From NCBI GenBank assembly GCA_947175655.1, contig CAMWNQ010000094.1:1-6775 (forward strand): a DNA stretch of 6,775 nt, read 5' to 3'. The notes beneath the pieces are model-generated. The model did not search any database, was not told the origin of the DNA, and saw nothing but the letters and a program-made list of their open reading frames with translations. The stretch's first letter is position 1; every line of letters begins with the position of its first letter. A program made the position numbers and the translations under genes. Source of the DNA: an uncultured Clostridia bacterium. GTDB lineage: Bacteria; Bacillota; Clostridia; Oscillospirales; Ruminococcaceae. Below, one piece after another: positions 1 through 6,116 of this stretch.

Positions 1-7
1 GAATTAT

Positions 8-20
8 GAATTATTAATTC
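8..20. repeat. AT-rich palindrome upstream of the first promoter
   Basis: GAATTA (8-13) and TAATTC (15-20) form an inverted repeat around a single T. GAATTAT also occurs as a direct repeat at 1-7 and 8-14. The palindrome ends 11 nt before the -35 box. It could be a weak operator or merely AT-rich sequence, and nothing else supports a regulator site. Confidence 0.25.
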
Positions 21-31
21 TTAATTTTTCC

Positions 32-60
32 TTGACATTATTATAAAAAAATGATACAAT
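32..60 (+). promoter_or_regulatory. Housekeeping sigma promoter for the left operon
   Basis: A perfect -35 box TTGACA (32-37) is separated by 17 nt from the -10 box TACAAT (55-60). The -10 is preceded by TGA (52-54), giving the extended -10 form TGnTACAAT. Transcription would start around 66-68, about 35 nt before the ATG at 101. It is the best match to a vegetative sigma-A promoter on the + strand and probably drives at least the first five genes. Confidence 0.85.
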
Positions 61-100
61 ATCATTATTATATAAACATTCCCAAAAGGAGTTTTTTTCA

Positions 101-1069
101 ATGAATACAATTACTGATGAAAGAAAACAAATTATAAAATCTGCACTTTTTGAAAAAGGTGCTACAAAAAAAATGCTGGCTGATATTGACAATATACAAG
201 AAATCATCTTTCTTATAACTGAACTTAAAGAATGTACAAGCAAAAATGTCGGCTTTAATATAAATGATAGCTGTGAATTTCTTTATAAGCATCTGATTTC
301 AAAATTTTCCGAACTAACAGAATACTTTATGATTTCTGATAACAGCACCGGCGGCTTATTTTTATACAACAACTATGCTTATATATTCTCAGATGAAAAC
401 ATTGCAAATGAAGCTGTAAAAAACTTTTCAGATGCAGGAGTTGAATGCTCCCTATTCAGAACAAGTTCCCTTAATATGAACACTTTTGAATATTTATATT
501 ATTTGGGCATAAAATATCTTATGATTGATTTTACTGCCTATAGTATTGCTGTAAACAGAAGTGAAATCCGTTCAAACGCACAGATAAAAAAGGATAATAA
601 AGATAACAATGACTTTGAATTAAAAGCAAATCCATCTTTAAGATTTGCAATTTCAAATTTTTACTCATCCTTAAAAAATAAAAATGCACTTTCAATTGAT
701 GATAAAAGACTTAAAAATCTTGAAAATATTATGATTTATGAAACTGCCAATGCTAAATTTCTTGTCCCGGTGAAGGAGAAAATCACAGATAAAACATTGC
801 CAGATGACAATATAAAAATAGAAATAGCAAAGGCAAATTTAGAAAGTCAGGGAGAACTCATTACAGTATTTACTGATAAAATGGATTTCGATAAGACATA
901 TCCGAAAGGTTGGAATTACAGTATGCTTGACTTCAACAGCATCACCGAAATAGCTCTTAAATCAGACTGCAACGGTATTGTTGTAAATGTTTCAAGTGAA
1001 AGACTTTCCATTGATAAAAATACCATATTACATATCAGGGAAACCGCCAAACATATGAAAATCAAATAA
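101..1069 (+). CDS. Hypothetical protein, probably SseB-like
   Basis: This is a 322-residue soluble protein with no signal peptide or membrane segment. The ATG at 101 is set by AAAAGGAG (84-91), 9 nt upstream. The C-terminal part (about 207-308) resembles SseB N-terminal-type domains. A strand ending FLVPV (220-224) is followed by ELITVFTD (252-259), an aromatic region, a helix (279-287) and then GIVVNVSSERLSID (292-305). This matches the family order 'protein value, vFTs/d, position, giviNP'. The first half (about 74-143) seems to hold a diverged relative, with YAYIFSDENIANEAV (92-106) and LGIKYLMID (135-143), so the protein may be a tandem duplication. A Lys/Asp/Asn-rich stretch (163-171) lies between the halves. 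SseB-type domains are poorly characterised, so no activity can be assigned. It is the first gene after the promoter. Confidence 0.55.
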   Translation: MNTITDERKQIIKSALFEKGATKKMLADIDNIQEIIFLITELKECTSKNVGFNINDSCEFLYKHLISKFSELTEYFMISDNSTGGLFLYNNYAYIFSDENIANEAVKNFSDAGVECSLFRTSSLNMNTFEYLYYLGIKYLMIDFTAYSIAVNRSEIRSNAQIKKDNKDNNDFELKANPSLRFAISNFYSSLKNKNALSIDDKRLKNLENIMIYETANAKFLVPVKEKITDKTLPDDNIKIEIAKANLESQGELITVFTDKMDFDKTYPKGWNYSMLDFNSITEIALKSDCNGIVVNVSSERLSIDKNTILHIRETAKHMKIK

Positions 1070-1077
1070 ATTATATT

Positions 1078-1105
1078 CCTGCCCTGATATGCAGGGAGCA
1101 TTTTT
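1078..1105 (+). promoter_or_regulatory. Intergenic hairpin overlapping the next gene's RBS
   Basis: CCCTG (1082-1086) pairs with CAGGG (1092-1096) around a 5-nt loop. An alternative register pairs CCTGC (1078-1082) with GCAGG (1091-1095). The only good Shine-Dalgarno candidate for the ATG at 1106 is AGGGAG (1093-1098), which lies largely in the 3' arm. The hairpin begins 8-12 nt after the preceding stop codon. Five T residues (1101-1105) follow 4 nt after the stem, so it could also act as a weak intrinsic terminator. Either way it may set expression of the downstream lipoprotein. The pairing is visible in the sequence, the function is inferred. Confidence 0.45.
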
Positions 1106-1885
1106 ATGAAATATCTATTGATTTTATCAGCCATAACAATCTTTTTAACATTCACTGGCTGTAATGAATCCGCAGTTACTGAAGCTGACAAAAATATTTC
1201 AGCTGAAAAAACATCAAAATCTTTAAGCTCTCAGTATTTATATACTGAAAACAATCTGCCTGAAAATATATTAAATATAACTTCTGCATCTTTAAATTCT
1301 GATATAGCTGTATGCATCTCTAATCAGAAGTACGATGGATTTATATATACAGAAAATGGCGGTGAACACTGGGAAAGTATAAAATCACTGCCTGACGTTA
1401 TGAGAGATAACAATTATAATATGGTATTGTCTGCTGACGGAAAAAGTCTGATATGGAAAAACAAATATATAACATCGGATTTCGGCGAAAACTGGTATTA
1501 CATCGAAGGACTTGAAGAAAATGCCGAAATCACAGCAGACAAAGTAAATCCGGAAAAATTCTATGCAGTATGTAATGGAACATTTTATTATTCATATGAC
1601 GGCGGTTATAATTTTATATCTTCTGAAAGAAAGGTACTGAATAATAATCCTGCTGTACCCCAAAATCAAGAAGGTCATATATGGCTTATAGATGAAAACA
1701 ATAATATTATATATTCCTGTGATTCTGGAAAAAGCTTCAGCACTCTGAAAAATATCAAAGCTGATTTTATTTATACAGGAAATATAAAAGACAATGACAG
1801 ATATTATTTATATGCTTTCAGAGACGATAAAGTTTTTTTCTCATCTGATACAGGCAAAAACTGGCAGGAATTAAAAAACTCCTGA
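1106..1885 (+). CDS. Lipoprotein with five Asp-box (BNR) repeats
   Basis: The 259-residue product starts with a lysine and a hydrophobic helix ending in FTGC, so Cys19 is the probable lipidated residue. The -3 Phe is not the usual Leu. A polar linker (20-45) follows. Five Asp-box motifs of the type S/T-x-D/N-x-G-x-x-W/F then occur at 82-89, 123-130, 163-170, 204-211 and 246-253. The motifs are TENGGEHW, TSDFGENW, SYDGGYNF, SCDSGKSF and SSDTGKNW, spaced 40-42 residues apart. KVNPEKFYAV (146-155) recalls the 'P..P..vYA' strand found in VPS10/GH74-type propellers. The array suggests part or all of a small beta-propeller outside the membrane, with fewer motifs than a standard seven-bladed one. 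It is far too short for a two-propeller GH74 enzyme and shows no sialidase FRIP motif, so binding or a structural role is likelier than catalysis. It lies 36 nt after gene 1. Confidence 0.75.
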   Translation: MKYLLILSAITIFLTFTGCNESAVTEADKNISAEKTSKSLSSQYLYTENNLPENILNITSASLNSDIAVCISNQKYDGFIYTENGGEHWESIKSLPDVMRDNNYNMVLSADGKSLIWKNKYITSDFGENWYYIEGLEENAEITADKVNPEKFYAVCNGTFYYSYDGGYNFISSERKVLNNNPAVPQNQEGHIWLIDENNNIIYSCDSGKSFSTLKNIKADFIYTGNIKDNDRYYLYAFRDDKVFFSSDTGKNWQELKNS

Positions 1886-1925
1886 ATGAAAGCTAATAAA
1901 TAATCAGAGGAGATATTATAAAATA

Positions 1926-2645
1926 ATGAATCTGAAATACAGAATACTATTCAGCTTTATCGGAATTTTTATGATTGGTATAACAGCACTTTTTTCAATG
2001 TATTTTTCAAGAGCAATACTCAATTCTGAAAAATATAAAATTATGGGTGTTGACGTGTCGGCATATCAAGGGGAGATAGACTGGAAAATTATTGAAAATC
2101 AGGGTATAGACTTCGCATTCATAAAAGCTACTGAGGGCAGTGGTATGACAGACGATTATATACGCCGTAACCTTGAAAATATAGCTGAAACCCATATATA
2201 TCATTCAGCATATCACTTTTTTAGCTTTGACAGTGCCGGCGAAACTCAGGCACAAAATTATATATCTGCTGTAGGCAAAAATGAAATAAATCTGCCTCCG
2301 GTAATAGATGTTGAATTTTACGGTGACAAGTGGGATAATCCTCCCACAGCAGAAGAAACTTATAATATACTCTGTCCTCTGCTTGAACGTCTGGAAGAGT
2401 ATTATGGTGTAAAGCCGATAATATATACTACTTCATTTCTTTATTATAAGTATATCTATTCAGAATTTTCTGAATATCCCCTCTGGATAAGAAATGTAAA
2501 TTCAGAACCGCTGATTATTAACTGGGATTTCTGGCAGTTTTCCGATAAGGGTATGCTTAACGGATATCACGGACGTGAAAAATATATAGATTTAAATGTT
2601 TATAATGGAACTAAAGAAGAATTCCTGTCCAAAATGAAATTCTGA
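1926..2645 (+). CDS. GH25 lysozyme (N-acetylmuramidase), membrane-anchored or secreted
   Basis: The 239-residue protein has a positively charged start, one hydrophobic segment (about 7-27) and a GH25 domain filling the rest (about 39-237). Family landmarks are GVDVSAYQG (41-49, catalytic-site Asp43), IDWKII, FAFIKATEG (63-71), YHFF (96-99), LPPVIDVE (123-130, with the DxE pair Asp128/Glu130), IIYTT (165-169), LWIRN (186-190), FWQFSD (202-207) and IDLNVYNG (221-228). GH25 enzymes hydrolyse the MurNAc-GlcNAc beta-1,4 bond of peptidoglycan, and Glu130 is the expected acid. There is no LysM, SH3 or choline-binding module, and the catalytic domain starts about 12 residues after the hydrophobic segment. 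It may therefore stay tethered to the outer membrane face, although cleavage after SRA (28-30) is possible. AGAGGAG (1906-1912), 13 nt before the ATG, is the likely RBS. Possible jobs are wall remodelling or attack on neighbours. The operon has no holin or other phage gene. Confidence 0.93.
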   Translation: MNLKYRILFSFIGIFMIGITALFSMYFSRAILNSEKYKIMGVDVSAYQGEIDWKIIENQGIDFAFIKATEGSGMTDDYIRRNLENIAETHIYHSAYHFFSFDSAGETQAQNYISAVGKNEINLPPVIDVEFYGDKWDNPPTAEETYNILCPLLERLEEYYGVKPIIYTTSFLYYKYIYSEFSEYPLWIRNVNSEPLIINWDFWQFSDKGMLNGYHGREKYIDLNVYNGTKEEFLSKMKF

Positions 2646-2671
2646 TATTTTTGAAAGGATATATAGTATTT

Positions 2672-3613
2672 ATGAAAGCATTTAAACTTATCCCACCTAT
2701 AAAAGATTATATATGGGGTGGCACCAAACTACGTGATGAATATGGTAAACAAAGCAACCTTGAACGTCTTGCGGAAAGCTGGGAACTTGCCTGCCATAAA
2801 GACGGAATGAGCATAATATCCGGCGGTGAATATGACGGGAAAACACTATACCAGTATATAACCGAAAACCCACAGTCACTGGGAAAAAATGCCGAAAAAT
2901 TTAAAAATTTTCCAATATTAATCAAGCTTATTGATGCACGTGAAAATTTATCCGTACAAGTTCATCCCGACAATGCATATGCTCTGAAAAACGAGGGTGA
3001 ATATGGTAAAACAGAAATGTGGTATATAATTGATTGCGAACCTGATTCCACACTCATATATGGATTCAAAGATAAAATTTCAAAGGAAGATTTCAGAAAA
3101 GCTATTGAAAATAATATATTACTTGATAAATTAAATATAATCCCTGTAAAAAAGGGAGATGTATTTTTTATAAAAGCCGGAACTCTCCACGCTATCGGCA
3201 AAGGTATACTAATAGCCGAAATTCAACAAAACTCAAATACCACTTACAGAGTTTATGATTATGACCGAAAAGATATTGACGGTAATAAAAGAGAACTTCA
3301 TATTGATAAAGCGATTGATGTTGCTGACCTTAAACCCTCTATAATTAAAAAAAGAAATCCTGATGACAAACTTCTTGCAAGATGCAAGTATTTCAGGACT
3401 TACAAGGAAGATATAGAAACATCAAACCGCTGGCATCAGAACAGAAACTCTTTCACCCACGTTCTTATAATTGACGGTGAAGGCAAGTTTCTTTCAAATT
3501 ATGGCCATATTACTTATAATATGAATTTCATCAAAGGCGAAAGTATTTTTGTACCTGCTGGCGTATGCTGGTGCATTTCCGGCAAATGCAGTATAATATA
3601 TACTGTAATATAA
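2672..3613 (+). CDS. manA: Mannose-6-phosphate isomerase, class I
   Basis: This enzyme is predicted to interconvert mannose-6-phosphate and fructose-6-phosphate in the cytoplasm, feeding mannose into glycolysis or supplying mannose-6-phosphate for glycans. The start chosen is the ATG at 2672, giving 313 residues, because AAAGGA (2654-2659) lies 12 nt upstream. An in-frame TTG at 2651 would put that RBS inside the gene. Family marks are the N-terminal YIWGGTKL (13-20), AESWELA (34-40), LSVQVHPDN (93-101), GKTEMWYI (112-119), FIKAGTLHAIG (166-176) and AEIQQNSNTTYRVYDYDR (182-199). The expected zinc ligands are Gln96, His98, Glu115 and His173, and the expected catalytic arginine is Arg193. The length suits the short Bacillus-type enzymes (about 315 residues) rather than the longer E. 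coli type. It follows the muramidase by 26 nt and precedes the glucokinase by 19 nt, so coexpression is likely. Confidence 0.95.
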   Translation: MKAFKLIPPIKDYIWGGTKLRDEYGKQSNLERLAESWELACHKDGMSIISGGEYDGKTLYQYITENPQSLGKNAEKFKNFPILIKLIDARENLSVQVHPDNAYALKNEGEYGKTEMWYIIDCEPDSTLIYGFKDKISKEDFRKAIENNILLDKLNIIPVKKGDVFFIKAGTLHAIGKGILIAEIQQNSNTTYRVYDYDRKDIDGNKRELHIDKAIDVADLKPSIIKKRNPDDKLLARCKYFRTYKEDIETSNRWHQNRNSFTHVLIIDGEGKFLSNYGHITYNMNFIKGESIFVPAGVCWCISGKCSIIYTVI

Positions 3614-3632
3614 ATAAAATGGAGGATTTTTT

Positions 3633-4586
3633 ATGAAATACTATGTAGGTATTGACCTCGGCGGTACAAATATCGTCGCAGGCGTTGTAGACGAAAACTA
3701 TAATATCGTTGCTACAGCTAAAACTAAGACTAACTGCCCAAGACCTGAAAAGGAAATAGCTGATGATATGGCTAAAATGGCACTTAATGCCATAAAGAAT
3801 GCAAAGCTTACAATTGATGATATTGAATGGATTGGTGTAGGCTCTCCGGGAATAGCAAACAGTGAAACAGGCATTCTTGAATACTCAAACAACCTTGGAT
3901 TCAATAATACTCCTATTGTAAAGTACATTCAGGAAACAATAAATAAACCTGTATTTATTGAAAATGATGCAAATGCTGCTGCTTATGGTGAATATGTAGC
4001 CGGTGCTGCAAAGGGTTCAAAAAATGCCGTATGTATCACTCTTGGCACAGGCGTTGGAAGCGGAATTATAATTGATGGAAAAATATATGCAGGTTCAAAC
4101 TTCGCTGGCGGAGAAATCGGACATACTGTTATTGAAGTTGATGGTGCACAGTGTTCCTGTGGAAGAAAAGGATGTTTTGAAGCTTATTCATCTGCAACAG
4201 GTCTCATAAGAATGACTAAAGAAGCTATTGCTGAAAATCCTGACTGCATTATGGCTAAAATGGCTGAGGAAAAAGGCAAAGTTACCGCAAGAACTTCATT
4301 TGATTCAATGAGAAAAGGGGATAAAGTTGCAAAGGCTGTTGTTGACAAGTACATCAAATATCTTGCTGCCGGAATTACAAACGTTATAAATACTTTCCAG
4401 CCTGATATTCTCTGTATAGGCGGAGGCGTATGCAATGAGGGCGACCCACTTCTTCTTCCTGTAAAAGAACTTGTAAAACAGGAAGTTTATACAAAAAATT
4501 CACCTAAGAATACAGAAATAGTAATTGCAAAACTCGGAAATGATGCCGGAATAATTGGTGCAGCATTCCTCGGACGTGCAAAGTAA
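3633..4586 (+). CDS. glk: ROK-family glucokinase
   Basis: The 317-residue protein is predicted to phosphorylate glucose to glucose-6-phosphate with ATP in the cytoplasm. It carries the N-terminal phosphate-binding loop GIDLGGTN (6-13), the catalytic block IENDANAAAYGE (109-120, base Asp112), a second nucleotide loop LGTGVGSG (137-144) and the sugar-contact motif GGEIGH (159-164). It also has the ROK zinc motif CSCGRKGCFE (174-183) and a late glycine motif IGGGV (262-266). The absence of an N-terminal helix-turn-helix domain rules out a ROK repressor. The fully intact kinase motifs and the ExGH sugar motif make glucokinase the best call, although ROK kinases can act on mannose, fructose or N-acetylmannosamine. 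Proximity to manA leaves a mannose-active kinase open. GGAGG (3621-3625), 7 nt before the ATG, is the strongest RBS in the left operon. Confidence 0.93.
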   Translation: MKYYVGIDLGGTNIVAGVVDENYNIVATAKTKTNCPRPEKEIADDMAKMALNAIKNAKLTIDDIEWIGVGSPGIANSETGILEYSNNLGFNNTPIVKYIQETINKPVFIENDANAAAYGEYVAGAAKGSKNAVCITLGTGVGSGIIIDGKIYAGSNFAGGEIGHTVIEVDGAQCSCGRKGCFEAYSSATGLIRMTKEAIAENPDCIMAKMAEEKGKVTARTSFDSMRKGDKVAKAVVDKYIKYLAAGITNVINTFQPDILCIGGGVCNEGDPLLLPVKELVKQEVYTKNSPKNTEIVIAKLGNDAGIIGAAFLGRAK

Positions 4587-4609
4587 TTTTTAAAATCAAA
4601 TAAAATTAA

Positions 4610-4636
4610 GGGACAGTCAGGATTTCCGGCTGTCCC
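4610..4636. other. GC-rich hairpin between glucokinase and lipoprotein genes
   Basis: GGGACAG (4610-4616) pairs perfectly with CTGTCCC (4630-4636). A short inner GG/CC pairing is possible in the 13-nt loop. Downstream on the + strand comes AAAACATAAG, so the U-tract required for intrinsic termination is missing in the direction of the genes. Read on the - strand, the stem is followed by TTAATTTTATTTG, which is T-rich, but no - strand gene reaches here. It may block 3'-to-5' exonucleases, partly attenuate transcription, or terminate antisense RNA. I see no convincing promoter between it and the next gene. Confidence 0.6.
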
Positions 4637-4658
4637 AAAAACATAAGAAGGGTTAAAT

Positions 4659-5534
4659 ATGAAAGCAAAAATTATATTGGCTGTTTGTTTAATGTCAATT
4701 CTCGCATTTACAGGTTGTGGTTCAACAAATAATGAAATTAAAGAAAACTCCTCAGTTTCGGAGTCTCAGGAAGTTTCACATGAAAATAATTCCGAATCAG
4801 AAGCTCAGGAAATTTCAAACAAAGATAATTCTACATCTGAAACAACTATCGACAGAAATAAACATTCTCACGGAATTGTAAATTATGCAAACAGAGTAAT
4901 ATTCTATAATGGTACTGCATATGCTGATGAAATAACTGATGATTTCAAATATTCAAAGGAATATCTTGATGAACATCTTCCGGAAGCATATTCTGTTGTT
5001 TATCATCAGAATAAATCAGGAGGTAGCACAAGAGAAAAAGCTCTTACTATAACCAAGGACGGTGTATACAGTTCTGACGGTGAACACGAAAATCTATATA
5101 TCAAAAAAGATGACAATACATATTACAGTTATAATAACTATGAAAGTGATATATTCACAAAAATAAGCATAGACCGTGATGCAGATACTGTTAAAGCGTG
5201 GACAAATGTAGATAGTTATATATATCCTTATAGTCCAAGCATAATAAGTCATAATCTGACTGGAACAGAAACTGTCTGCGGAGTTGAATGCGAAGTATAT
5301 GAATGTCCAATTGAAGTAACTGTAAAAGATGCAGAAGGTAACGACATTCAGGATACTGAAAACTATCACATCACTGTATATGTCGAACCGCAGACAGGAT
5401 TCTGTTTAAAATATACAAGCAATCTTGGAGAAGAAACCGGTGATAATGATTTTGAATGTATTGAATTTAAAATTGAAGATGTAACTCTTCCTGATTATCA
5501 AGACGAAGCGGTTCGTAATCCCGATAATGAATAA
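4659..5534 (+). CDS. Putative lipoprotein of unknown function
   Basis: The 291-residue product starts MKAK, then a hydrophobic helix ending AFTGC, so Cys20 is the probable lipid anchor. A Ser/Glu/Asn-rich linker (about 21-66) with a duplicated 13-residue unit separates the anchor from a folded domain (about 70-280). That domain looks beta-rich. The segments AKALTITKDGVY-like (REKALTITKDGVY, 125-137), NTYYSYNN (153-160), CGVECEVYECPIEV (207-220) and ITVYVEPQTGFCLKYTS (238-254) alternate strands with turns. The 'G-x-x-C-x-x-Y' and 'YVEPQTGF.LKY' pattern is reminiscent of LolA/DUF4412-like envelope proteins, but I cannot confirm the family. Five cysteines (207, 211, 216, 249, 267) lie in the domain. 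GAAGGG (4647-4652) sits 6 nt before the ATG. Transcription probably comes from upstream through the hairpin. No catalytic motif is visible. Confidence 0.7.
   Translation: MKAKIILAVCLMSILAFTGCGSTNNEIKENSSVSESQEVSHENNSESEAQEISNKDNSTSETTIDRNKHSHGIVNYANRVIFYNGTAYADEITDDFKYSKEYLDEHLPEAYSVVYHQNKSGGSTREKALTITKDGVYSSDGEHENLYIKKDDNTYYSYNNYESDIFTKISIDRDADTVKAWTNVDSYIYPYSPSIISHNLTGTETVCGVECEVYECPIEVTVKDAEGNDIQDTENYHITVYVEPQTGFCLKYTSNLGEETGDNDFECIEFKIEDVTLPDYQDEAVRNPDNE
4758..4835 (+). repeat. Imperfect 39-nt tandem duplication in a lipoprotein linker
   Basis: Two adjacent 39-nt units (4758-4796 and 4797-4835) encode related 13-residue segments, SESQEVSHENNSE (residues 34-46) and SEAQEISNKDNST (47-59). 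The protein similarity is clearer than the DNA similarity. The repeat extends the flexible acidic linker that holds the folded domain away from the lipid anchor. Confidence 0.65.
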
Positions 5535-5535
5535 T

Positions 5536-5573
5536 AAAAAAGGCAGTCAACAAAATGACTGCCATATTTTTTT
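5536..5573. terminator. Bidirectional intrinsic terminator between converging operons
   Basis: GGCAGTCA (5542-5549) and TGACTGCC (5556-5563) form a perfect 8-bp stem with a 6-nt loop. On the + strand the stem is followed, after ATA, by seven T residues (5567-5573). On the - strand it is followed directly by six T residues (A-run at 5536-5541). It begins just after the stop of the lipoprotein gene (5534) and lies just beyond the - strand stop (5579), so it can end both transcripts. Confidence 0.92.
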
Positions 5574-5578
5574 ATTTA

Positions 5579-6082
5579 TTATTCCTCTTCTAAACTATCT
5601 ATATCATCTAAAAAGTCGTCTTCAAAATCATCAATAGTGATGTCGTCCAAATCGAATTCAAGTGTAGTACCGCAGTTAGGACATTCTATTTCAGAAACTG
5701 AATTGAGAGTGTCTTCGTTTATTACAGTAGTTTCACCGCATTCAGGACAAATAACTTCATACAATTCCTCATCGTCATCACAACCGCAGTCACAATCACA
5801 ATCGCAGTCATCTTCGTCATCATCACAATCACAGTCACAACCACACTCACAATCGTCATCGATTTCATAGACTTCTCTTTCGATATCTCCGAGGTCTTCA
5901 TCAATTTCTTCACAGAGCTCTGAAAGCTCGTCAACCTGAGACTGAAGGTCATCAACATAGATAACTATTTCATTCATAACTTCGGACATTTTTGCAAGTA
6001 TTTTGCCTTCCTTAGTAGATGTGTCGATTTCCATACCTTCCATAAGACCTTGTAAATAAGCCATTTTTTCAGTAAGCTTCAT
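5579..6082 (-). CDS. CD1247-like zinc-ribbon protein with Cys/Asp tract
   Basis: The 167-residue protein has three visible parts. The N-terminal segment (1-72) is helical and acidic, with KMAYLQGLMEGMEID (6-20), TKEGKIL (23-29) and a heptad-like stretch VDDLQSQVDELSELCEEID (43-61). It matches the 'EKvaYlkGLaeGl.id.sTkEGKlL' pattern I recall from clostridial proteins annotated with a CD1247 N-terminal domain. A linker (75-106) made almost wholly of Asp, Glu, Cys and Gly holds ten cysteines alternating with acidic residues. A zinc ribbon follows, with CPEC (112-115) and CPNC (134-137), then an acidic tail (143-167). The four ribbon cysteines should bind zinc. The role is unknown, and older AraC-regulator labels for this family are unsupported since no helix-turn-helix is visible. 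It lies 34 nt after efp, probably in the same transcript. AGAAAGG (6094-6100) is the likely RBS. Confidence 0.8.
   Translation of the reverse strand: MKLTEKMAYLQGLMEGMEIDTSTKEGKILAKMSEVMNEIVIYVDDLQSQVDELSELCEEIDEDLGDIEREVYEIDDDCECGCDCDCDDDEDDCDCDCDCGCDDDEELYEVICPECGETTVINEDTLNSVSEIECPNCGTTLEFDLDDITIDDFEDDFLDDIDSLEEE
5780..5851 (-). repeat. Hexameric GAYTGY repeat encoding an alternating Cys-Asp tract
   Basis: On the - strand this stretch is dominated by hexamers of the form GAY-TGY (Asp-Cys), with variants giving Glu-Cys and Gly-Cys. It encodes residues 78-101 of the zinc-ribbon protein. Five alternating cysteines (78-86), six acidic residues (87-92) and five more alternating cysteines (93-101) make a nearly mirror-symmetric protein tract. 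Wobble positions vary between T and C, so it is not a recent perfect microsatellite. Confidence 0.85.
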
Positions 6083-6116
6083 AATAAGCCCTGCCTTTCT
6101 GAATTTTGATTTTTAA

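Noticed and set aside
4..292. Overlapping - strand reading frames opposite the first gene
   Set aside because: They run across the promoter and the start of a well-supported + strand gene, and have AT-rich, low-complexity products.
1926..2645. GH25 gene as evidence of a prophage
   Set aside because: No holin, tail, integrase or other phage gene is nearby. The gene has an N-terminal membrane segment and sits among metabolic genes, which fits a cellular muramidase.
4525..4555. Possible promoter (TTGCAA ... AATAAT) inside the 3' end of glk
   Set aside because: The spacer is 19 nt and the -10 is poor. Such matches are expected by chance in AT-rich coding DNA.
3633..4586. ROK-family transcriptional repressor
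   Set aside because: The protein starts directly at the ATP-binding loop with no N-terminal helix-turn-helix domain and keeps the full set of kinase motifs.
5094..5369. - strand reading frame with a hydrophobic, Ile/Tyr-rich product inside the second lipoprotein gene
   Set aside because: It looks membrane-like only because it is the complement of Asn/Tyr/Asp-rich codons. It has no supporting RBS and lies wholly within a real gene.
5637..5870. A + strand reading frame rich in Ser and Gln opposite the Cys/Asp tract
   Set aside because: It is the antisense shadow of the GAYTGY repeat in the zinc-ribbon gene. It has no RBS and no plausible protein character.
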